From Dehalococcoidia bacterium (lineage in GTDB: Bacteria > Chloroflexota > Dehalococcoidia > Tepidiformales > Tepidiformaceae): a stretch of 11,351 nt of DNA. Location of the stretch: NCBI GenBank assembly GCA_007126855.1, contig SLAK01000108.1, positions 1 to 11,351 on the forward strand, in the 5' to 3' direction. This document shows, in pieces, positions 7,256-11,351 of the stretch (position 1 is the first letter of the stretch; each line of letters begins with the position of its first letter). The notes beneath the pieces were generated by a model. It searched no databases, had not been told where the DNA came from, and saw nothing but the letters and a program-made list of their open reading frames with translations. A program made the position numbers and the translations under genes.

Positions 7256-7301
7256 CTTCCCGGCGCCCGGCGTTAGCCCCGATGAGGCAACTGCCGGGAA
7301 G
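7256..7301. repeat. Nine-base perfect inverted repeat before the intact Uma2 gene
   Basis: CTTCCCGGC (7256-7264) pairs with GCCGGGAAG (7293-7301) across a 28-base loop. The left side also holds a tandem CCCGGCG pair (7259-7272), so the right arm can pair with either copy. No T-tract follows. The right arm touches the TATACT element. It may be a hydrolase transcript stop or an operator for Uma2. Confidence 0.45.
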
Positions 7302-7302
7302 C

Positions 7303-7308
7303 TATACT
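7303..7308 (+). promoter_or_regulatory. Candidate -10 element (TATACT) of the Uma2 gene, leaderless type
   Basis: TATACT ends six bases before the ATG at 7315, so the transcript would begin at or just by the start codon. No ribosome site is at normal distance (a GGAAG lies thirteen bases away, upstream of the -10). No clear -35 is seen. Confidence 0.5.
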
Positions 7309-7314
7309 GGCCCC

Positions 7315-7872
7315 ATGGCAACAAAAGCCCGCGTGTCGCTGGAAGAATTCCTTGCCCTTGAGCCCTGCGAGCCGGAGCTGGAGCTTATGGACGGGGAGGT
7401 CATCCAGAGGCCCATGGTCGGAAAGAAGCATAGTCAGGTCGCCGGCGAACTCCATTTCCTCCTCAAAACGCACGTGAGGGAGACCAGTGAAGCGGATGTG
7501 GACTTCGAACTACGCCACCTGGATCCACATACCGAATGGGTATTCCTGCCTGATGTCTCAGTCACGCTCCGGCAACGCCTCAAGGGCATATCCTTCGACG
7601 AAAACCAGCCCGTCGAAGTCCTCCCCGATTTGGCCATCGAAGTCCTCTCGCCCGATGACAGGCCCGGCCGTGTCGCCCGCAAGATCGCCCATTATATGCA
7701 GGCCGGGGTGCCCCTCCTCTGGGTCATCGACCCCGAGGCCGAGCAGGTAACAGTCTGGAAACCGGGCGAATCGCCCCGGACCGCCGGCCCGGATGACGAA
7801 CTTGACGCCGCCCCCGTGCTGCCCGGCTTCCGCGTGCACCTGGCCGCGCTCTTCGAACACGCCCGAAGTTGA
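7315..7872 (+). CDS. Uma2-family (DUF820) endonuclease-fold protein
   Basis: Intact 185-residue member of the Uma2 family, which has the PD-(D/E)XK nuclease fold and is abundant as scattered paralogs in Cyanobacteria and Chloroflexota; its biological role is unproven. Visible: SLEEFLAL (8-15), ELMDGEVIQRP (23-33), FLPDVSV with Asp80, the second strand PDLAIEVLSPDDR with Glu109, Lys123 in ARKIAHYMQAGVPLLWVIDP (catalytic Lys plus the family's hallmark turn), then VTVWKPGESP and the C-terminal VLPGFRVHLAALF. All three expected active-site residues are therefore present. An ATG at 7282 would add 11 residues, but it lies upstream of the TATACT element and has no family match, so 7315 is preferred. 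Codon use is less GC-extreme than in the flanking hydrolase (for example ACA, AAA, TCA and GTA codons), in keeping with an accessory gene. Confidence 0.93.
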   Translation: MATKARVSLEEFLALEPCEPELELMDGEVIQRPMVGKKHSQVAGELHFLLKTHVRETSEADVDFELRHLDPHTEWVFLPDVSVTLRQRLKGISFDENQPVEVLPDLAIEVLSPDDRPGRVARKIAHYMQAGVPLLWVIDPEAEQVTVWKPGESPRTAGPDDELDAAPVLPGFRVHLAALFEHARS

Positions 7873-7957
7873 TACCCTTCCCGCAACTGGTGAGCGCGCT
7901 GCGCCCTTGCCGTGAACCCTCCGCTTGCCGCAGCCGCCCACAGGTGATTCGCTAAGG

Positions 7958-8494
7958 ATGATGGCAGAAGCGGCCCAGAAAGAGCGCGAACCCAAGGGCG
8001 TCGCAGGCTACGTCTCGCCCTACCCCTACGTGGAAAAGCTGCAACCGCGCATGGACGAGCGCCTCGACCGGCAGGTGCCCCGCGGCGGACAGTTCTGCGG
8101 ATTCTGCTATGGCCTGCTCCGCAAGGACGCCGAGCGCTGCAGCTTCTGCAAGAAGTCGCTCGCCGAAGCCGGTGTCGCCGACAGCATCCCCCAGGACGTG
8201 CTCCGCGCCTACCTGGCGAAGAAGAAGACTGAGGAGCGCTGGGTCCACATGGGCGCCTTCCTCGGGCTGATCATCGCCACCTTCCTTTTCCTCTACCTGG
8301 TCGCATGGGCGCCGGGATTCCTCGGCCACCCGGGCGTCGCGCTCGCCGTGCTCATCGGCGGCGGCTACGTCCTGGCGCAGCTCTTCGGCCCGCTCCTCGG
8401 CGCCCAGATCGGCTACCGCCGCGGCTCCCGCAAGCGCGACAAAATGTGGGCGAAGTGGCTCGAACAGCGAGAACAATCTGGCACCGCTCCGTAA
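7958..8494 (+). CDS. Zinc-ribbon protein with two C-terminal membrane helices
   Basis: Not assigned to a named family. The 178-residue product has a hydrophilic N-terminus, a zinc ribbon made by two CxxC knuckles (Cys47/Cys50 in FCGFC and Cys61/Cys64 in CSFC), and a short charged helix (LRAYLAKKKTEERW, 82-95). Two membrane helices follow at about 98-118 and 126-148, then a strongly basic tail (GYRRGSRKRDKMWAKW). With two helices and a basic tail, both ends probably face the cytoplasm, placing the zinc ribbon inside. The start is ATG at 7958 (ATG at 7961 is equally possible). A TTG at 7925 in the same frame would add 11 residues with no support. Only a weak AAGG lies nearby. It sits 85 bases after Uma2 and 69 bases before mrr, on the same strand, but without evidence of co-transcription. 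The codon bias is like the chromosomal housekeeping genes. Confidence 0.82.
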   Translation: MMAEAAQKEREPKGVAGYVSPYPYVEKLQPRMDERLDRQVPRGGQFCGFCYGLLRKDAERCSFCKKSLAEAGVADSIPQDVLRAYLAKKKTEERWVHMGAFLGLIIATFLFLYLVAWAPGFLGHPGVALAVLIGGGYVLAQLFGPLLGAQIGYRRGSRKRDKMWAKWLEQREQSGTAP

Positions 8495-8548
8495 TCGTTG
8501 GGCAGACTTTGGACCGTGAACCGTCGGAAATGACCAGAGAGTTCCGTG

Positions 8549-8554
8549 TAGAAT
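8549..8554 (+). promoter_or_regulatory. Candidate -10 element (TAGAAT) of mrr, near-leaderless
   Basis: TAGAAT ends nine bases before the GTG at 8564, implying a leader of only about two or three bases. No ribosome site is visible between them, and no good -35 lies 16-19 bases upstream. Confidence 0.4.
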
Positions 8555-8563
8555 CCTGTTGCT

Positions 8564-9490
8564 GTGGCGATCCCTGACTATGAATCACTGATGCTGCCGT
8601 TCCTTCAGCAGGTCGAGGATGGCGAGCAACACAGGATACGAGATATCCGGGAGCGGCTTGCCCTCGAGCTCTCTCTGCCGCCAGACGACCTTGAAGCCTT
8701 GCTACCCTCCGGACGGATGCCAGTGTTCAATAGCCGCGTCCACTGGGCCAAGACCTACCTTGAAAAGGCTGGAGCCGTAGAAGCCCCCTCCCGCGGGATT
8801 GTTCGCATAACGCAACGGGGGCGAGACCTCTTGTCAGAAGACCCAGCTCGCATCGACAACGATGTGCTTAATCGCTTTCCGGAATTCGTGGAGTGGCGCA
8901 CTCGAAGCCAGGCGCGCAACCACGGCGACAAAGCGTCGGCCATCTCCGCTGTCGAGGCCACACAAGACGGCAGGACGCCTGAAGAAACGCTGGAAGAGTC
9001 CTACCGGGCCCTGCGGGAAGCAACTGAAGACGAATTGCTGGACAAAGTACGCCTCGCGAGTCCGCTGTTCTTCGAGCGGCTCGTCGTCGATCTGCTTCGT
9101 CGCCTGGGGTACGGAGGCGCCAGCGGCTCCGGAGAACACCTCGGCCGCTCAGGGGACGGCGGTGTTGATGGCGTTATCTGGGAAGACAAGCTCGGGCTTG
9201 ATGTCGTTTACGTCCAGGCCAAGCGCTGGCAGGCGACCGTCGGCCGGCCGGACGTGCAAGCTTTTGCCGGCAGCCTCGAAGGTTTTCGCGCTCGAAAAGG
9301 CGTGATGATCACTACGTCGAATTTCTCACCCGACGCCAAGGCCTATGTCGACCGCATCGAAAAACGCATCGTGCTGATCGACGGGCGCCAGCTGGCCCGG
9401 CTCATGTTCGACGCCGAGCTGGGCGTCTCCACCGCACGCACCTTTGCCGTTAAGGCGATCGACTCCGACTACTTCGACGAAGATGCCTAA
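8564..9490 (+). CDS. mrr: Mrr-type (type IV) restriction endonuclease
   Basis: Predicted nuclease that cuts DNA carrying foreign methylation. Its 308 residues match E. coli Mrr in length and plan. The N-terminal winged-helix (Mrr_N) part spans about 4-110 (PDYESLMLPFL, LLPSGRMPVFNSRVHWAKTYLEKAG, ITQRGRDLL). A polar linker follows at about 115-155, then the catalytic Mrr_cat domain about 158-285: FFERLVVDLLRRLGYGG, SGDGGVDGVI with Asp202, and the QAK motif (Gln218, Lys220). VQAFAGSL, KGVMITTSNFSPDA and IVLIDGRQL complete the family pattern. The GTG start keeps the conserved PDYxSLMLP motif; the ATG at 8591 would cut it off. No methyltransferase or other restriction subunit is adjacent, as expected for type IV enzymes. 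The N-terminal half uses codons rare in the neighbours (ATA, AGG, CGA, CTA, TTG), which points to recent acquisition. Its stop overlaps the stop of tmk on the other strand. Confidence 0.94.
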   Translation: MAIPDYESLMLPFLQQVEDGEQHRIRDIRERLALELSLPPDDLEALLPSGRMPVFNSRVHWAKTYLEKAGAVEAPSRGIVRITQRGRDLLSEDPARIDNDVLNRFPEFVEWRTRSQARNHGDKASAISAVEATQDGRTPEETLEESYRALREATEDELLDKVRLASPLFFERLVVDLLRRLGYGGASGSGEHLGRSGDGGVDGVIWEDKLGLDVVYVQAKRWQATVGRPDVQAFAGSLEGFRARKGVMITTSNFSPDAKAYVDRIEKRIVLIDGRQLARLMFDAELGVSTARTFAVKAIDSDYFDEDA

Positions 9491-10107
9491 ACCACCGCCT
9501 TCACCGCGCCCCACGCATCATCCGCCACCGCCTCCGGCGCCTGCGTCCCGTCGATCCGCGCCCAGCGGCCCGCCGGCGCATTCTCCATCAGCGCCAGGTA
9601 GCCCGCTCGTACCCGCTCGTGGAAGGCACGCTCTTCCTTCCCCGTCTGCAGCGCCTCGGCTTCGTCCGTCTTCCGCGCCAGGCCAACCTGCGGCGGCAGG
9701 TCCAGGAACAGCACCAGGTCCGGCTCCAGCCCACCGGTCGCCAGCCGGTTCACCCGTTCGAGTTCATCGAAATCCAGGCCCCGGCCCCAGCCCTGGTAGG
9801 CAAAGGTGCTCGCCTCGAAACGGTCGCAAATCACCACCGCTCCCCGCGCCAGCGCCGGGCGGATAACCGTCGCCACCAGCTGCGCGCGCGCCACCAGGAA
9901 GGCGAAGACCTCCGCCCACGGCGCCAGCTCCAGATGGAGCAACTCGCGCACCTGCTCGCCCGCCGGCGTATCGCCCGGCTCCCGCGTCAGCACAACGTCC
10001 CGGCCGCTTTCGCGCAGGCGTTCCGCGAGCGCCCGGGCCAGCGTGGTCTTGCCCGCGCCCTCGCCGCCTTCCAGCACGATGAACCGCCCGTGACGCGTCT
10101 CGCTCAT
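9487..10107 (-). CDS. tmk: Thymidylate kinase (dTMP kinase)
   Basis: Phosphorylates dTMP to dTDP with ATP in the cytoplasm, an essential step of dTTP supply. The 206 residues are typical. Visible: P-loop GGEGAGKTT (14-22), TREPGDTPAGEQVR (41-54), the CDRFEASTFAYQGWGRG stretch (94-110) with the DR pair for nucleotide binding, LVLFLDLPPQVGLAR (131-145), and a LID region about 144-165 ending in FHERVRAGYLAL. The ATG start overlaps the stop of the upstream R3H ATPase gene as ATGA (10104-10107). No ribosome site stands before it, so translation is probably coupled. The TAG stop (9487-9489) overlaps the TAA stop of the convergent mrr gene, leaving no room for a terminator between them. An R3H ATPase next to tmk looks like a stable housekeeping arrangement; that statement is from general familiarity, not a search. 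Confidence 0.96.
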   Translation of the reverse strand: MSETRHGRFIVLEGGEGAGKTTLARALAERLRESGRDVVLTREPGDTPAGEQVRELLHLELAPWAEVFAFLVARAQLVATVIRPALARGAVVICDRFEASTFAYQGWGRGLDFDELERVNRLATGGLEPDLVLFLDLPPQVGLARKTDEAEALQTGKEERAFHERVRAGYLALMENAPAGRWARIDGTQAPEAVADDAWGAVKAVV

Positions 10108-11351
10108 CCGCGCGAACCCGACCCCGGCGGGAAAGGCAGGATGCGCACCCGGCGCATCGGCTCCTTACCCTGGCTCCGGCTTTCCAGGTTGTAACGCTCC
10201 GCGATCTGGTGCTGCACCCGGCGGACAAAGCTGTTCGCCGGCTCCAGCTCGATCGGCCGCCCCTCGTCCAGGACACGGGTGATGGCCTCTTCCGTCGAGC
10301 GGAAGATGTCGGCCATGGGGTCCCGGCGCGGCCCCTCCGGGCGCCCGCCGTTACGGATGTCCGGGCGGAACTGCAGCAGCACCTGCTCCATCTGGAAGCT
10401 CGTGTTGCTCTTGATCACGTAGACCGGCAGGTTCCGCTGCTCGGCGTCCCGTAGCGCCTGCGGCTTGCGGCGCAGGTACGAGCGCAGCGTCACCACCGCC
10501 TCGGCCTGGCGCACATCGTCCACCAGCTTCACGTTCAGCCCCAGGTTCTTCGCCGCCTGCTCCAGCTTCCCCCGCGAAATCCCGAAGGGATAGAGATGGA
10601 TAGGGCCAGGCTCCCGTGGCTGCATCACCGGCAGCCCCGCGGCCTCTTCCGCCAGGCCGGCTTCGCCTTCCAGGCTCGCCATCTCTCCGGAGGTCGTCTC
10701 GACGTCCCCGCGGTCGTTGACAAAGCGCTGCTCCGGCGGCGCCGGCCAGCCCCGCAGGAGGGAGTCGACGGTGTTCGCCACGTCCGGGTGGACAGCCACC
10801 CGCTGCCAGCTCTGGATCTCAACCACCACGTCGAAGGTCGGCGGCGCCTTCCGTTCCAGGATCGACTTCTGCGTGCCGCGGCGGCGCGCTTCTTCGTCGC
10901 CCAGCGTCACCGACTGGATGCCGCCGATCAGGTCCGCCAGTGTCGGGTTCTGCATCAGGTTGTGCAGCTCGTTGCCGTGCGCCGTGCCCACGAGCTGCAC
11001 GCCGCGCTCGGCGATCGTCCGCGCCGCCTGCGCTTCCAGCTCCGTGCCGATCTCGTCGATGACGATCACCTCCGGCATGTGGTTTTCCACCGCCTCGATC
11101 ATCACCGCGTGCTGCAGCGCCGGCGTCGCCACCTGCATACGCCGCGCGCCGCCGATCGACGGGTGCGGGATGTCGCCGTCGCCGCCAATCTCGTTCGATG
11201 TGTCCACGATGATCACACGCTTGTTCGCGTCGTCCGCCAGCACGCGCGCAACTTCGCGCAGCATGGTGGTCTTGCCCACGCCCGGCCGGCCAAGCAGCAG
11301 GATCGACTTCCCGCCCATCACCAGGTCGTTGATCACCCGGATGGTGCCATA
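10104..11351 (-). CDS. R3H-domain AAA ATPase (Ycf45/SpoIIIAA-like), N-terminus outside the window
   Basis: Partial at the right edge: 415 residues are visible and the frame stays open to 11351. The first visible residues (YGTIRVINDL, leading into GKSILLLGRPGVGKTT) belong inside the family, so an internal GTG at 11336 is not the true start. The ATPase core holds Walker A GRPGVGKTT (21-29), DTSNEIGGDGDIPHPSIGGARRM, Walker B VIVIDEIG (95-102), the AARTIAERGVQLVGTAHG sensor-like stretch, and GDEEARRRGTQKSILERKAPPTFD. A variable acidic linker (about 205-240) precedes a second conserved domain (HLYPFGISRGKLEQAA, then AEAVVTLRSYLRRKP and LPVYVIKSNT). A C-terminal R3H single-strand nucleic acid-binding domain follows (RRVQHQIAERYNLES.S.GKEPMRRVRILP, about 375-406). 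It is probably a nucleic-acid-dependent ATPase; the biological role is unsettled. It is coupled to tmk by an ATGA overlap. Confidence 0.93.
   Translation of the reverse strand, partial: YGTIRVINDLVMGGKSILLLGRPGVGKTTMLREVARVLADDANKRVIIVDTSNEIGGDGDIPHPSIGGARRMQVATPALQHAVMIEAVENHMPEVIVIDEIGTELEAQAARTIAERGVQLVGTAHGNELHNLMQNPTLADLIGGIQSVTLGDEEARRRGTQKSILERKAPPTFDVVVEIQSWQRVAVHPDVANTVDSLLRGWPAPPEQRFVNDRGDVETTSGEMASLEGEAGLAEEAAGLPVMQPREPGPIHLYPFGISRGKLEQAAKNLGLNVKLVDDVRQAEAVVTLRSYLRRKPQALRDAEQRNLPVYVIKSNTSFQMEQVLLQFRPDIRNGGRPEGPRRDPMADIFRSTEEAITRVLDEGRPIELEPANSFVRRVQHQIAERYNLESRSQGKEPMRRVRILPFPPGSGSRG

Noticed and set aside
7948..7957. A -10 element for the zinc-ribbon gene (TTCGCT or TAAGGA)
   Set aside because: Neither hexamer keeps the key bases of a -10 box, so the leaderless pattern could not be extended to this gene.
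8505..8530. ACCGTGAACCGT repeat-like stretch before mrr as a terminator or operator
   Set aside because: It is a short direct repeat of ACCGT, not an inverted repeat, and has no T-tract. Likely chance.

Overview
The window comes from a GC-rich bacterial chromosome. Synonymous positions are dominated by C and G, and several starts are GTG. An R3H-domain AAA ATPase next to thymidylate kinase, Uma2-family nucleases, and very large FtsX-type permeases suggest Chloroflexota (a Dehalococcoidia/Tepidiforma-like lineage). That placement is inferred from gene content and style, not from a marker gene.

Layout from left to right. (1) 2-4165, minus strand: a two-gene ABC exporter operon, with an ATPase of the LolD/MacB type followed 15 bp later by a 1137-residue tandem-FtsX permease. 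(2) 4323-4542, plus strand: a leaderless-type promoter and a 68-codon Uma2 remnant that has lost the nuclease core. (3) 4551-5486, minus strand: a diacylglycerol-kinase-family lipid kinase, convergent with the remnant and divergent from the next operon. (4) 5546-7254, plus strand: a tightly coupled pair, a tandem-VOC protein and an alpha/beta hydrolase. (5) 7303-9490, plus strand: an intact Uma2 protein, a small zinc-ribbon membrane protein, and an Mrr-type (type IV) restriction endonuclease. The Uma2 and Mrr genes use more mixed codons than their neighbours and look like accessory genes. (6) 9487-11351, minus strand: thymidylate kinase and, upstream of it, an R3H/AAA ATPase that runs off the right edge. 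The two overlap by ATGA.

How the genes fit together. The ABC pair forms one exporter, but its periplasmic adaptor is not in view. The VOC protein and hydrolase probably act in one catabolic or CoA-thioester route. Uma2 and Mrr are nuclease-type accessory genes without a partner methyltransferase. tmk and the R3H ATPase look like a housekeeping pair. The most useful unusual signals are the likely leaderless promoters shared by the nuclease-type genes, the in-frame gutting of one Uma2 copy, and Gln in place of the expected metal-ligand Glu in both VOC domains.

There is no gene-free stretch longer than 300 bases; the longest gap is 4166-4335. I saw no tRNA, rRNA, CRISPR array, insertion sequence or convincing Rho-independent terminator. 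I did not see a clearly new multi-gene system.
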